Shown: positions 7,964 to 17,202, counted from the stretch's first letter. The stretch: 64,000 nt of DNA from VXNE01 sp965248075 (GCA_965248075.1 CBDFIL010000001.1:930001-994000); one strand, 5' to 3'. Numbers and translations: made by a program. The notes: a model not told the origin generated them from the letters alone.

Positions 7964-9187
7964 ATGAAGCTCCGCCTACTCGTGCAACTCGGCTGGCGCA
8001 ACCTGTGGCGCCACAAGCGACGCAACGGGATCCTGCTCGGGGGCATCACCTTTGCGGTGGCCGCCGTGATCCTCGCGAACTCCTTCATCCGGGGCATGCA
8101 GGTGCAGATGGTCGACAACGCCGTCGACCTCATGAACGGACACATCAAGATCCTGGCGCCCGGCTACCTCGACGACCCGGGCGTCGCGCAGAGCTTCGAA
8201 CTCGCCAAGGACTGGCGGCCCGATGCGCTCGAGGGCATCACGCCGGACATGGTCGCCGGGTGGGCGTCCCGTATTCGGGTCCCGGCGGTCATCATGAGCG
8301 AGCGCGAGACCCGGGGCATTCAGCTCGTGGGGATCGATCCCGCCAGCGAGAACATCTCGTTCGTCGGCAAGCTCGGGATTTCCGGCGAGCCGCTCGCGGA
8401 CGCCGCCGACCGGCGCGTCATCGTCGGCGCGGCACTGGCCGAGCGGATCGAGACCCAGGTCGGCCGGCGCATCGTGCTCATCACCCAGGGCGCCGACGGC
8501 CGCAACCGCGAAGCCGGCTACCGGGTGGCCGGCCTTTACCGCGCCGAAAGCCCCTCCCTCGAGAAGATCTTCGTCTTCACGGGACGCGACACCGTGCAGA
8601 ACCTGCTCGAGACCAACGTGGTGACGGAACTGTCGCTGCGTCTCACCGAAGAGCGTTTCAGTCCCACGGTCGTGCAACGCCTCACGAACGTCTTCGCCGG
8701 CCTCGACGTGCTGAGCTGGCAGCAGCTCGACCCGACGGCCGCGGCCATGACGGCGATCATCGACGTCGTCATCCTGGTCTACTTCTTCATCATGATGGGG
8801 GCGCTGTCCTTCGGCCTCGTCAATTCCCTGGTCACGGCCGTCATGGAGCGCACCCGCGAGATGGGCATGATGCGGGCCATCGGCATGCGGCCCCGCGCCG
8901 TCCTGGTGCAGGTGGTGCTCGAGTCGACGCTCATCATGGGCGCCGGCATCGCCGGCGGCGTCCTGATTGGCCTGCTGGCCTTCATTCCCATCGCCGACGG
9001 CGTGGACCTCGGGGGCTTCGACGAGGCGCTGGACACCTTCGGGCTCAGCAACGTGCTCGTCCCGCAGCTCGTCGCCGGGGACGTCATCCTGGTGGTGGTC
9101 CTGAGCCTGATTCTCGGCTTCGTTGCGAGCGCCTCTCCGGCGGTGCGTTCCATGAAGATGGGTCCGCTCGAAGCCATGCGCCGATAG
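7964..9187 (+). CDS. ABC transporter permease 4, LolC/E (FtsX) family
   Basis: Permease of 407 residues, the most divergent of the four and without the repeat-derived extension. It has the N-terminal segment following WRNLWRHKRRNGILLGG, a shorter periplasmic domain, then three membrane segments with the coupling motif LVTAVMERTREMGMMRAIG. The ATG is preceded by GAGGGTGAT at good spacing. It is followed after 19 bp by the ATPase gene. Two different half-transporters must combine in LolCE-type complexes, so permease 4 could pair with any of the other three; that pairing is inference. Confidence 0.9.
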   Translation: MKLRLLVQLGWRNLWRHKRRNGILLGGITFAVAAVILANSFIRGMQVQMVDNAVDLMNGHIKILAPGYLDDPGVAQSFELAKDWRPDALEGITPDMVAGWASRIRVPAVIMSERETRGIQLVGIDPASENISFVGKLGISGEPLADAADRRVIVGAALAERIETQVGRRIVLITQGADGRNREAGYRVAGLYRAESPSLEKIFVFTGRDTVQNLLETNVVTELSLRLTEERFSPTVVQRLTNVFAGLDVLSWQQLDPTAAAMTAIIDVVILVYFFIMMGALSFGLVNSLVTAVMERTREMGMMRAIGMRPRAVLVQVVLESTLIMGAGIAGGVLIGLLAFIPIADGVDLGGFDEALDTFGLSNVLVPQLVAGDVILVVVLSLILGFVASASPAVRSMKMGPLEAMRR

Positions 9188-9206
9188 TGCAGCAAGGAGG
9201 AAACGG

Positions 9207-9917
9207 ATGTCTGAAGAGGTTGTGAGTTGCCGCGGGGTGACGCGTGTCTATGCCGACGACGCCGTGCCGGTACATGCATTGCGCGGTGTCGACTTCACCG
9301 TCCACAAGGGCGACTGGGTCAGCCTCGCCGGGCCGTCCGGCTCCGGCAAGTCGACGCTGCTGCATATCATCGGCGGTCTCGACCGGCCCAACGACGGCTC
9401 GGTCTCCGTCGACGGACAGGACTTGGAGGGCCTCTCGGAGGCCCGGCTCTCCGATCTGCGCCTGCGCAAGATCGGCTTCGTCTTCCAGGCGTACAACCTG
9501 ATCCCGGTCCTGACCGCCGTCGAGAACGTCGAGTTCATCATGCAGCTGCAGGGTGTCGGCGCGCAGGAACGGCATGCGCGGGCCCTCGAGATCCTCGACC
9601 GGCTCGGGCTCGACGACATCGGCGACCGGCGGCCAGGCGAGCTGTCCGGCGGGCAGCAGCAGCGCGTGGCGGTGGCGCGCGCCATCGTGACCGATCCCGT
9701 GCTCCTGCTCGCCGACGAGCCGAGCGCGAACCTCGATACCGCGACCACGAAGGAGTTGCTCGAACTGCTGCGCAACATCAACGAGAACCACGGCGTGACC
9801 ATCGTCACCGCGACGCATGACCCGATGGTGATGGGTTATGCCAGGCGGCCCGTAAACCTGCGGGACGGCGCCATCGAGAGCGACGGGTCCACGACGGACG
9901 CGTCGCCGGACGCTTGA
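9207..9917 (+). CDS. ABC transporter ATP-binding protein, LolD/MacB type
   Basis: Cytoplasmic ATPase of 236 residues, the usual length for LolD. Walker A GPSGSGKST is at residues 42-50, the signature LSGGQQQR near 146-153, and Walker B LLLADEP near 167-173, followed by SANLDTATTKELLELL, the D-loop region typical of the LolD/FtsE/MacB group. The start has AGGAGG at ideal spacing. It is the only ATPase in the operon, so it probably powers all four permeases. Its stop overlaps the TTG start proposed for the outer-membrane protein. Confidence 0.95.
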   Translation: MSEEVVSCRGVTRVYADDAVPVHALRGVDFTVHKGDWVSLAGPSGSGKSTLLHIIGGLDRPNDGSVSVDGQDLEGLSEARLSDLRLRKIGFVFQAYNLIPVLTAVENVEFIMQLQGVGAQERHARALEILDRLGLDDIGDRRPGELSGGQQQRVAVARAIVTDPVLLLADEPSANLDTATTKELLELLRNINENHGVTIVTATHDPMVMGYARRPVNLRDGAIESDGSTTDASPDA

Positions 9918-11290
9918 TCGTCGGCGAACCGTCCACGGCGAAAGTCCACGTTCGGTGGAGCCGTCCGGTGCGCTCTGCCGACACTCCACGACCGGTACGT
10001 CAGCGGCGCGAGTCCACAGGCTGGCGCGCGTTCGCGGCTCTTCTCGCCGCCGCGTGCTGCGTATCGAGCGGTTCCGCGCACGCGCAGGACTCCGAGATCA
10101 AGGGACGGCTCAAGTGGTTCACCGCCGGCGCCGTCCTCCCCGCCGAAGACTTTCAGCGTCAGGCGAACGGTACGCCCGCCTACGACCATACGGGGAGCCT
10201 CCGCGTGCTCGTGCGCGCCGACGCCAACCGCAAGGGCGGCGACCGGGAGAGCAGCCTGCGATTCATCGCGGACTACTCCCTCTCCTGGCTGAGCGGGGAC
10301 TCCTTCGCTCTTGCGAGCGGCGCCTCTCAACAGACCCTCGACCAGACCCCCACGGAAGACGCCCGGCGACTGATGCGCCTCACCTGGGAGATCGACGACG
10401 GCCGTCGCCATCGGGCGGTGCACCGCTTCGACCGCTTCGCTCTCGAGTACCGGCGCCGCAATCTCTCCGTGACCGTCGGCCGCCAGGCCGTGAGCTGGGG
10501 CAGCGGGCGCGTGTTCCAGCCGATGGATCTCTTCAACCCCTTCGCCCCGACCACCGTGGACCGGGACTACAAGCCCGGCGATGACGTCTTCCTCGTCGAG
10601 CAGGCCTTCGGCGGCAGCGACCTGCAGTTCCTGTACGTGGCGCGGCGCAACGAAGGCGGCAAGGTAGGCACGGACAGCGCGAGCCGGGCGGTCAAGTGGC
10701 ACGGCTTCCTGGGTGGCAGCGAGATCGAGGTGCTCGGTGCGCGCCACTACCTCGACGACGTGTTCGGGCTAACCGTGCGCGTCCCCATCGGCGGCGCGAT
10801 CCTGCGCACGGACGTGACCGGTACGCGCCTGGAAGCGGACGAAGAGTGGTACGTGTCGGGCATCGTCAACATCGACTGGGCCTTTGACCTGTTCGGGCGC
10901 GCGGCATTCGGGTTCGTCGAGTACTACCACAACGACTTCGGCGTGCGCGAACTGCCCGGCCGCCGCTCGGAACTGCCGTCACCGCTGGTCACCCGCCTCA
11001 CCCGCGGCGAACTGTTCAACCTGATGCGCGACTACCTTGCCGTCGGCGCGACCTACCAGTGGAGCGCCCTGTGGACCCAGAGCCTCGTCACCATCGTCAA
11101 CCTCGACGACCGCTCGAGCCTCGTGCAGACGTCGCTGAGCTACGAACCGTCGGACTTCACGCGCATGCAGTTGGGGATCACGACCGTGCTCGGCGACGAG
11201 GGCGAGGAGTTCGGGGGCGTGCCCGTGGTGGACGGCGTCACCAGCGGCGGCGGTACGCAGGCATTCCTGCAGTTCGTGTATTTTCGGTAA
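9914..11290 (+). CDS. Predicted outer-membrane beta-barrel protein of the Lol-like operon
   Basis: Protein of up to 458 residues that I cannot assign to a named family. It carries a signal peptide (core AFAALLAAACCVSSGSAHA, cleavage before QDSE) and then alternating amphipathic strands rich in Tyr, Trp and Arg (LSVTVGRQAVSWGSGRVFQP, LVTIVNLDDRSSLVQTSLSY), ending FLQFVYF-R. This is the texture of an outer-membrane barrel. The first usable start is TTG at 9914, overlapping the ATPase stop; GTG at 9968 gives a more ordinary signal peptide. Position at the operon end suggests an outer-membrane acceptor or exit channel for the cargo handled by the ABC complex. Confidence 0.7.
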   Translation: MIVGEPSTAKVHVRWSRPVRSADTPRPVRQRRESTGWRAFAALLAAACCVSSGSAHAQDSEIKGRLKWFTAGAVLPAEDFQRQANGTPAYDHTGSLRVLVRADANRKGGDRESSLRFIADYSLSWLSGDSFALASGASQQTLDQTPTEDARRLMRLTWEIDDGRRHRAVHRFDRFALEYRRRNLSVTVGRQAVSWGSGRVFQPMDLFNPFAPTTVDRDYKPGDDVFLVEQAFGGSDLQFLYVARRNEGGKVGTDSASRAVKWHGFLGGSEIEVLGARHYLDDVFGLTVRVPIGGAILRTDVTGTRLEADEEWYVSGIVNIDWAFDLFGRAAFGFVEYYHNDFGVRELPGRRSELPSPLVTRLTRGELFNLMRDYLAVGATYQWSALWTQSLVTIVNLDDRSSLVQTSLSYEPSDFTRMQLGITTVLGDEGEEFGGVPVVDGVTSGGGTQAFLQFVYFR

Positions 11291-11297
11291 TCGAGAC

Positions 11298-11464
11298 GGG
11301 ACACCACAAGGGTGTCCCCTACAGCCCGCGCCAGAGATCGTAGGGGCGACCCTTGCGGTCGCCCGTCCTGCAGGTCGCTGAACACCTTCGCCGACAAGGC
11401 AGTTTCGCGCCAGCGAAACTGCAATGCGACCGCAGGTCGCGCCGGGACGGGACGAGCCCGTCCC
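11298..11464. repeat. Intergenic hairpins between convergent genes
   Basis: Four hairpin types are stacked here. Hairpin B has arms GGGACACC and GGGTGTCCC (11298-11318). Hairpin A has arms GGGCGACC and GGTCGCCC (11344-11364). A paired family follows, GCAGTTTCGC/GCGAAACTGC (11399-11422) plus GCGACC/GGTCGC (11426-11440), and then a final B-like hairpin ends at the stop of the epoxide hydrolase gene. No coding sequence is seen. Confidence 0.8.
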
Positions 11465-12400
11465 CTACACGGGGTAGTGCCGTCCGAGCCAGTCGAGCAT
11501 CAGGGCGTTGGTTTCAGCCGGCTTCTCCTGCTGAATCCAGTGGCCGCACTCGAGGGTGTGCACTTCGACGTTCGGTACGTGCTTCTCGAGACTGGCCGAC
11601 TTCGGAACGACATCGTGGGTGCCGTAGATCATCAGGCTCGGGACCTCCACAACCTGTGGCGCATCGCCGAGGATCGTCCAGTTGCGCGAGAAGTTACGGT
11701 ACCAGTTGATGCCGCCCGTGAAGCCGCTCTCCCCGAACCCGGCGACGAAGACCGCGAGTTCTTCCTCGCTCATGAACGCCTTGCCGCGCGGTTCGGCGTC
11801 CCGGGCCAGATTGATGAGCGGCATCCCCGGGCGGGCGGCGGGCGCGGCATCCATCCACTGTTCCGCGCGATAGATGTTGCGCAGGAACTGCCCGGTGTTC
11901 GCATCGAAGGCCGCGTCCGCGACGCCGGGCTGGCGGTTGAAGTGCACGATGTAGAAGTCGCCGCCGAGATGGGACTCCCAGAACCCGACCCACTCCGTGG
12001 GACCGCGCTCCATGAACGGCACGCTCAGGTTGATGACGCCGGCCACGCGGTCCGGGTGCAACTGCGCCATCGCCCAGACCACGATCGCGCCCCAGTCGTG
12101 GCCGACGAAGACGGCCTGCTCCTCCCCGTAGTGGTCGAGCAGGCCGACGAGATCGCCGGTCAGTGCATCGATGTCGTAGTCCTCGACGGCCTCCGGGCGA
12201 TCCGAGAGCCAGTAACCCCGCTGGTTGGGCACGATCGCCCGATAGCCCGCCTCGGCAAGGGGACCGACCTGGTGACGCCAGGACCAGCCCATCTCCGGCC
12301 AGCCGTGGCACAGCACGACCGGTCTTCCGGCGCCTCGCTCGTGTACCGCCAGCGTGACGCCGTTGGTCCGGACTCGCCGATAGTCCTGCGCCCGTTCCAT
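11465..12400 (-). CDS. Epoxide hydrolase-type alpha/beta hydrolase
   Basis: Soluble hydrolase of 311 residues. The oxyanion motif HGWP is at 32-35, the nucleophile elbow GHDWGA puts the catalytic Asp at residue 102, and the catalytic His is in CGHWIQQEKP near the C-terminus. Asp as nucleophile with HGxP is the hallmark of epoxide hydrolases and haloacetate dehalogenases; the Trp after Asp and the long cap favour an epoxide hydrolase. The ATG at 12400 is 13 bp after the stop of the short-chain dehydrogenase, so the two are probably one transcript. Substrate unknown; haloalkane or haloacetate dehalogenation is the alternative. Confidence 0.88.
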   Translation of the reverse strand: MERAQDYRRVRTNGVTLAVHERGAGRPVVLCHGWPEMGWSWRHQVGPLAEAGYRAIVPNQRGYWLSDRPEAVEDYDIDALTGDLVGLLDHYGEEQAVFVGHDWGAIVVWAMAQLHPDRVAGVINLSVPFMERGPTEWVGFWESHLGGDFYIVHFNRQPGVADAAFDANTGQFLRNIYRAEQWMDAAPAARPGMPLINLARDAEPRGKAFMSEEELAVFVAGFGESGFTGGINWYRNFSRNWTILGDAPQVVEVPSLMIYGTHDVVPKSASLEKHVPNVEVHTLECGHWIQQEKPAETNALMLDWLGRHYPV

Positions 12401-12413
12401 CGCCCCGGCCCCG

Positions 12414-13334
12414 TCAGCCGACCTCGAGGGCGGCGCCGGACTGCTGGGCCGCCTCGACATTGGCCTGCCGGGCTTCGACCAGCTGCGGCATGTAGTCGTC
12501 GAGATCGTCCAGGGTCCACAGGCCGTTGTCCGGCTTGCTGAAGCTCTTGATGATGGCCGGCTGCTGCATGATGCCGACGAGACCGCTGGCGCAGTGGATG
12601 ATCTGGTTGGAGATGCCGGCCGCCTCATCGGTGCAGAGCCACGCCACGACCGGTGCGATGTGCTGCGGACCGCCGCTGTCGAGATCCTGCTGGCTCGTCT
12701 CTTCGCCGCGCGCGTCGCGCAATGGAATGGTCATCCGCGTCAGGGCCCCCGGCGAAATCGTGTTCACGGTGCAACCGTACTTCGCGAGTTCGATCGAGAG
12801 CACGCGCGAGAAACCGGCGATGCCGGCCTTGGCCGCGCCGTAGTTGGCCTGGCCGAAGTTCCCGAAGAGGCCTGACACGCTCGAGAAGTTGACGATGCGG
12901 CCCCCGGTTCGGCCGCTCTCCCGGACGTACTTCGCGAACGGGCGCGAGCAGCAGTAGTGCCCCTTCAGGTGCACGGCCAGTACGGCGTCCCAGTCGGGCT
13001 CTTCCATGTTGAAGATCGACTTGTCGCGCAGGATGCCGGCGTTGTTGACCAGGATGTCCATGCCGCCGAAGTGCTCGACGGCCGTCGCGAGCAGGGACGC
13101 ACCGCCGTCGACGGTCGCGACGGACTGCGTGTTCGCCGCCGCCGCGCCGCCGGCGGCGCGGATCTCGTCCGCCACTTCCTGGGCGATCGTGCCGCCGCCG
13201 GTGCCGTCGGTCGCGCCGCCGAGGTCATTGACCACGACCTTCGCGCCTTCCGACGCCATGAGCAACGCGATCTCGCGTCCGATCCCCCGACCCGCGCCGG
13301 TCACCACCGCGACCTTGCCGTCCAAACGTCCCAT
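12414..13334 (-). CDS. Short-chain dehydrogenase/reductase, long form (306 aa)
   Basis: NAD(P)-dependent oxidoreductase. The nucleotide motif TGAGRGIG is at residues 12-19, the NNAG motif follows, and the catalytic YGAAK with an upstream Ser is in the expected place. The 306-residue length and the opening GRLDGKVAVVTGAGRGIGRE resemble SDRs of the peroxisomal multifunctional enzyme (3-hydroxyacyl-CoA dehydrogenase) group. The ATG at 13334 has GAAGGAGG upstream, a strong ribosome site. It is upstream of and close to the epoxide hydrolase, suggesting joint catabolism of a hydroxylated or oxidised acyl compound; that pathway is inference. Confidence 0.88.
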   Translation of the reverse strand: MGRLDGKVAVVTGAGRGIGREIALLMASEGAKVVVNDLGGATDGTGGGTIAQEVADEIRAAGGAAAANTQSVATVDGGASLLATAVEHFGGMDILVNNAGILRDKSIFNMEEPDWDAVLAVHLKGHYCCSRPFAKYVRESGRTGGRIVNFSSVSGLFGNFGQANYGAAKAGIAGFSRVLSIELAKYGCTVNTISPGALTRMTIPLRDARGEETSQQDLDSGGPQHIAPVVAWLCTDEAAGISNQIIHCASGLVGIMQQPAIIKSFSKPDNGLWTLDDLDDYMPQLVEARQANVEAAQQSGAALEVG

Positions 13335-13431
13335 GCGATCCTCCTTCACGTACCACGGCCCGCACTCCGGCAACCCTGCGTCGGGCGCAAAAGCACTTGA
13401 GATGGACAAAGGCATCGGATACTAAAGGGGA

Positions 13432-14100
13432 ATGTACGGAGACGCCACCATCGAGACGGTCCGCGACCTGGTCGCAAGCGGCGTGGACCACGTCGCGCTG
13501 CTGATGCGTCACTCGGCTCGCGAGTTCAACCCGAACGTGCACGATCTCGTGAACCCCTTGACCGAGGAAGGCCGCGACCTGTCGCGTCGCCTTGGCGAAG
13601 AATTGCCCAAGTCCCATACGTTGCGGGGCTACGCATCGCCTCCGGAACGGTGCATCGAGACCGCGCAACTCGCGTTGCTCGGCCATGCTTCGAAGGGCGG
13701 CAACGCGACCCGCGTACGACCCGTGGAGGGTCTCGGCGTCTTCTACATCCTCGACCAGATGAAGATGTTCCGTGCCCTGCAGGAAGGGGACGGGATGGAC
13801 GGGTTCATCGAGCGGTGGGTGCGGGGCGAACTGCCCCGCGACGCCCTGATTCCGGCGGACCAGGCGGCGCGGCTGGTGCTCGACATCGTCGCGGGCAAGC
13901 TCGATCGACCCGTGCAAGGCAAGCAGATCGACCTCTGCGTCACCCACGACCTGACGGTGCACATGGTCCGCGACCGGCTGCTCGGCCCTTCCGCCGACTA
14001 CGGACCGGTCGAGTTCCTCGACGCGTTGGCCGTGTACCGGCGGGACGGACGGCTCTTCATGCGGGGACAGGTTGGGGCGGAGCGGGAGATCGAGGTCTGA
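13432..14100 (+). CDS. Histidine phosphatase superfamily protein
   Basis: Protein of 222 residues with a branch 2-like histidine phosphatase core. The phospho-accepting histidine lies in LLMRHSARE (Arg26-His27), and the second catalytic histidine in VTHDLTVHMV. The segment LTEEGRDLSRRLGE and SPPERCIETAQ match the family's conserved helices. The ATG follows AAAGGGGA. The gene is divergent from the SDR and convergent with a Uma2 gene. The substrate cannot be predicted; phosphosugar, phytate or phosphoprotein are all possible. Confidence 0.82.
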   Translation: MYGDATIETVRDLVASGVDHVALLMRHSAREFNPNVHDLVNPLTEEGRDLSRRLGEELPKSHTLRGYASPPERCIETAQLALLGHASKGGNATRVRPVEGLGVFYILDQMKMFRALQEGDGMDGFIERWVRGELPRDALIPADQAARLVLDIVAGKLDRPVQGKQIDLCVTHDLTVHMVRDRLLGPSADYGPVEFLDALAVYRRDGRLFMRGQVGAEREIEV

Positions 14101-14136
14101 CGCGGCAAGCCGTCGCCACCGCCGGTATCGTAAACG

Positions 14137-14820
14137 TCACTCGTCGGACTCCAGCGCCTGCACCCGGGCTTCGAGTTCCGCTATGCGGGCCTCCGCGACG
14201 CGCTTCGACTCCCGGTGCGCGGCCCTCTCGTCCCGCAGCGTCCGCAGGTCCTGCCCCGTGGCCGGGTCCCGGAACCAGAGCCTCCCGCCCTGCAGTCTCA
14301 GCTCCAGCTCCAGCGCCTCGCTGCGGAACACCCGCTGGCCGCCCTCGACGCGGGCCGAAAGCGGTCGGTACGCGCCGTCCTCCAGCGTGAGCCCCTTGAG
14401 CGGCGGGTCGAAGTACTCGTCCCTGGGATCGAACATCCAGTACTCCCGGATCCCCAGTTCCGCGTACAGGGCGCGCTTCGGCCCCTCGTCCTGCTTCCAG
14501 GTGTTCTCCGACGCGACCTCGAGCACGAAGTCCGGCGCCTTCGGCTCCGCCCAGAGCTTGTAGATCATGCGATGGTGCTTGGCCGCACCGAACACGACAA
14601 AGACATCCGGGGCGACGCATTTCCGCGGATTACCGTCCTCGTAGTAGATCAGCAGATCGCCCGAGACATACACGTCCGGCCGGTCCGCGAAGTGCTCGTC
14701 AAGGATCGCCACGGCGTCCAGGATCGCCCACAACTGCCAGTCGTTCTCAGCCAACGGCTGGCCGTCCGAACTCGGATAGAGGGGATCCTCCGCGATGTAG
14801 GGAGACTTCGTCATCGGCAT
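14137..14820 (-). CDS. Uma2 family (DUF820) putative endonuclease
   Basis: Protein of 227 residues with the PD-(D/E)xK-like Uma2 core: VAPDVFVVFG, PDFVLEVASENT, and KRALYAELGIREYWMFDP. The C-terminal 35 residues (RDERAAHRESKRVAEARIAELEARVQALE) are a charged coiled coil often added to Uma2 proteins. The start ATG at 14820 is followed by a second ATG at 14814. The biological role of Uma2 proteins is unsettled; they are often mobile and occur in many paralogous copies. A second, different Uma2 gene is at 23.5-24.1 kb. Confidence 0.87.
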   Translation of the reverse strand: MPMTKSPYIAEDPLYPSSDGQPLAENDWQLWAILDAVAILDEHFADRPDVYVSGDLLIYYEDGNPRKCVAPDVFVVFGAAKHHRMIYKLWAEPKAPDFVLEVASENTWKQDEGPKRALYAELGIREYWMFDPRDEYFDPPLKGLTLEDGAYRPLSARVEGGQRVFRSEALELELRLQGGRLWFRDPATGQDLRTLRDERAAHRESKRVAEARIAELEARVQALESDE

Positions 14821-14976
14821 GCCCTGCAGTCGGGTCCAGCCCAGGCGGTTGCCGCCGTCGGCGCTTGGCCGGGAACGGTAGCATGGCGTCGTTCGCGCAC
14901 TCAAATTACCCTGCAGCGAGCCTGCCCGCACACCGCTGACGCGGGAAGGAGCGATCGCCACCGTCCGTGTGCGACA

Positions 14977-15117
14977 TCATCCCGAAGAGCCTGGTGACGC
15001 CCGCACGGCTGAGGACCCGGCGGCCGCATCCTCCACGCCGAGCAACAGTTGGACGATGACTTGGGACTGCCGATCCACTTTCATGCCGCTCGACAACACT
15101 TCGTGTCTCTCGATCAT
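14977..15117 (-). CDS. Possible small ORF downstream of the rhodanese gene (46 aa)
   Basis: An ATG two bases after the rhodanese stop opens a 46-codon frame beginning MIERHEVLSSGMKVDRQSQ. No family is recognised, and there is no clear ribosome site because it would lie in the rhodanese end. It may be translated by reinitiation or may be chance. Apart from this, the 14821-15119 interval shows nothing convincing. Confidence 0.2.
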   Translation of the reverse strand: MIERHEVLSSGMKVDRQSQVIVQLLLGVEDAAAGSSAVRASPGSSG

Positions 15118-15119
15118 GC

Positions 15120-15984
15120 TTACGCCCCCGTCTCCATCGGCAACGACTCGTCCCGCACCCACTCGGACATCGAACCGTCGTAGACGGCAACCTGCTCCTG
15201 CCCGGCGAGCAGGCAGGCGAAGGCGTCGATGGTGGCCGAGATGCCGCCGCCGCAGTAGGAGATCACCCGTGGCGCCGACAACAGCCCCTTGGCCTCGAGG
15301 GCCGTGCGCAGGTCGTCCACGTCCCTGAAACGCCCTTCCTCGAGCAGCTCGTCGTAGAAGACGTTGACACTCCCGGCGATGTGCCCCTTGCGCCCGTAGG
15401 ACATGTCCGACTCTCCGGAGTGTACTTCCGGGGACAGCGCGTTCACGGTGCACACGTCCGCCTCGCCGATGGCGGCCAGCACCGTCCTTGTCGGCGAACA
15501 GCTCCGGGCGCGGGCGGGCCACGAAAGTCCCGGCCGGGTGCTCCGGAGTCTCCGTGGTGACGGGGAACCCCCCGCCACGCCACGCCTGGAAGCCGCCGTT
15601 CAGCACGCGCACATGCCGATGTCCACAGTAGTGGAACAGCCACCAGGCCCGCGTCGCCCACATCATGTGCCCGGTGCAGTACAGGACGACCTCCGTGTCG
15701 TCGGAAACGCCGAGGCTCCTGAACACTCCCTCGAGCTGCGCCGCCGGCGGCAGCGTGAAGCCGAGGCCCGTCGACGTGTCGGACGCCGCCTCGATCAGGT
15801 CGAGGAATGCGGCGCCGGGGATGTGCCCCTGCCCGTACTTCTCGAGCCCGGACTCCGCCCGGTAACCCCCGCTCGGCGCACGTCCGAGGAACACCGTCGC
15901 GTCGAAGATGCGCCGGTCGGCGTTGTCGAGATCGGCCGCCAGTTCCTCCGGCGAGATCAGGTACTCGGGGTGTGCATAAGACAT
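15120..15984 (-). pseudogene. Two-domain rhodanese (thiosulfate/3-mercaptopyruvate sulfurtransferase), frameshifted
   Basis: Two frames join to make one tandem rhodanese. The first, from ATG at 15984 with GAGG upstream, encodes ISPEELAADLD, GHIPGAAFLDL and VLYCTGHMMWATRAWW. The second encodes GRKGHIAGSVNVFYDEL and the active-site loop ISYCGGGISAT, with the catalytic Cys in domain 2. The switch lies near 15480-15490; removing one G from AAGGACGG gives FADKTVLAAIGEADV and restores about 287 residues. A real frameshift or an assembly error would look the same. The start overlaps the end of the ycaQ-like gene by 28 bp. Confidence 0.85.
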
Positions 15985-17180
15985 CGTTCGATCCTCGGTT
16001 TGTCGCGCATGGGGGTGACGGTCGACACCTGCACGTCATCACACCCCGTGAAGCGCGCATAATCCCATACGGCGTCCGCGAACGCCGGGTCGAACGCCTC
16101 CGGCAACGGCCGCTCGACGTGCAGGTGCCTGATCTCGAACCGCCCGGTATCGCGGTGCGCCTTGCAGTCCATCCGCCCGACGAACGTGTCGCCGAACAGG
16201 ATCGGCAGGCTGTAGTAGCCCCAGCGCCGCTTCGCCTCCGGCACGTAGCACTCGAACTGGAAGTCGAAATCGAAGATGCCCCGGGCGCGGTCCCGGTGGA
16301 TGACGCTGTTGTCGAAGGGCGAGAGGATGCGGACCATGTCCGCCGGCTTGCCGGGCCGCCGCACAAGTACCTCGGTGCGGCCAAAGAAGCGTTTGCGGCC
16401 CACGGTCGCGACGCTCAGTTCCCCGCTGCGCAAGCCCCGCTCGAGCGCATCCCGAACCGCCGCGCGGGTCTCCTTGCTCCGCGCCCCGCCGTACCGGATT
16501 CCGTACGTGAAGGTGCGGGCCGCCGCGAAACCATGCGCGCGGAGCGTGACTTCGACCAGGTGCCCGGCCAATTCCAGGATGGACGGTTCGACCGTCACCA
16601 CGTCCGGTGGCAGCACGCGCTCGGGGAGATCGTAGATCTTCTCCAGGCCCTCGCGACCGACGCTCATCAGGTCGCCCTGCATGAAGAGCTGCTCCAGGGC
16701 GCGCTTCGCAGGTTTCCAGTCCCACCAGCCCTCGGACCCCTGCCGCCTGGGCGTCTCGAAGTCGCGCACCCTGAGCGGCCCTTCCTCCCGGATCCGGTCG
16801 AGCACGGCGCGCATGAGGCGCTGGTCGCGGGACCGCACCCACTTCTCCTCGCCCCTCCGGTAGGCGTTCATGACCGGCAGCGCGAAGCGGTAATCGTGCA
16901 TCGGCAGGAACGCGGCCGCGTGCGCCCAGTACTCGAAAGCCTCGCCGCGGCGGATGAGCCGGTTGACCTGCTCGTCCCGGTATCCGGAGACCCGGGACCA
17001 GAACGTGTGGTGGTGGGCCCGGACCACGACGGAGATCGTGTCGATCTGCACGTAGCCGAGCCGCTCGAGGGTCCTGCGGATGCCGGCCAGGCCGCTCCCG
17101 AGCCGCCGCGTGCCGAGCAGGCCCTGGTGCGACAAGGCGATGCGGCGCAGCGTCGCGGGGCCGGGGGTTCGCTTGCTCAA
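15957..17180 (-). CDS. ycaQ: YcaQ/AlkX-type winged-helix DNA glycosylase
   Basis: Protein of 407 residues of the HTH_42/YcaQ family, which in Escherichia coli unhooks DNA interstrand crosslinks. The catalytic QxD motif is visible as QID at residues 45-47 in GYVQIDTISVVVRAHHHTFWSR. Other family marks are FEYWAHAAAFLPM, LSPFDNSVIHRDR and FEIRHLHVERPLP. The start codon is TTG at 17180 with only a weak upstream site. It lies 22 bp after the esterase stop and overlaps the rhodanese start, so the three genes form one unit. The gene symbol is used for family membership; orthology to E. coli ycaQ is not proven. Confidence 0.88.
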   Translation of the reverse strand: MSKRTPGPATLRRIALSHQGLLGTRRLGSGLAGIRRTLERLGYVQIDTISVVVRAHHHTFWSRVSGYRDEQVNRLIRRGEAFEYWAHAAAFLPMHDYRFALPVMNAYRRGEEKWVRSRDQRLMRAVLDRIREEGPLRVRDFETPRRQGSEGWWDWKPAKRALEQLFMQGDLMSVGREGLEKIYDLPERVLPPDVVTVEPSILELAGHLVEVTLRAHGFAAARTFTYGIRYGGARSKETRAAVRDALERGLRSGELSVATVGRKRFFGRTEVLVRRPGKPADMVRILSPFDNSVIHRDRARGIFDFDFQFECYVPEAKRRWGYYSLPILFGDTFVGRMDCKAHRDTGRFEIRHLHVERPLPEAFDPAFADAVWDYARFTGCDDVQVSTVTPMRDKPRIERCLMHTPST

Positions 17181-17202
17181 GATTCTGCCGGGCCGACCCG
17201 GG

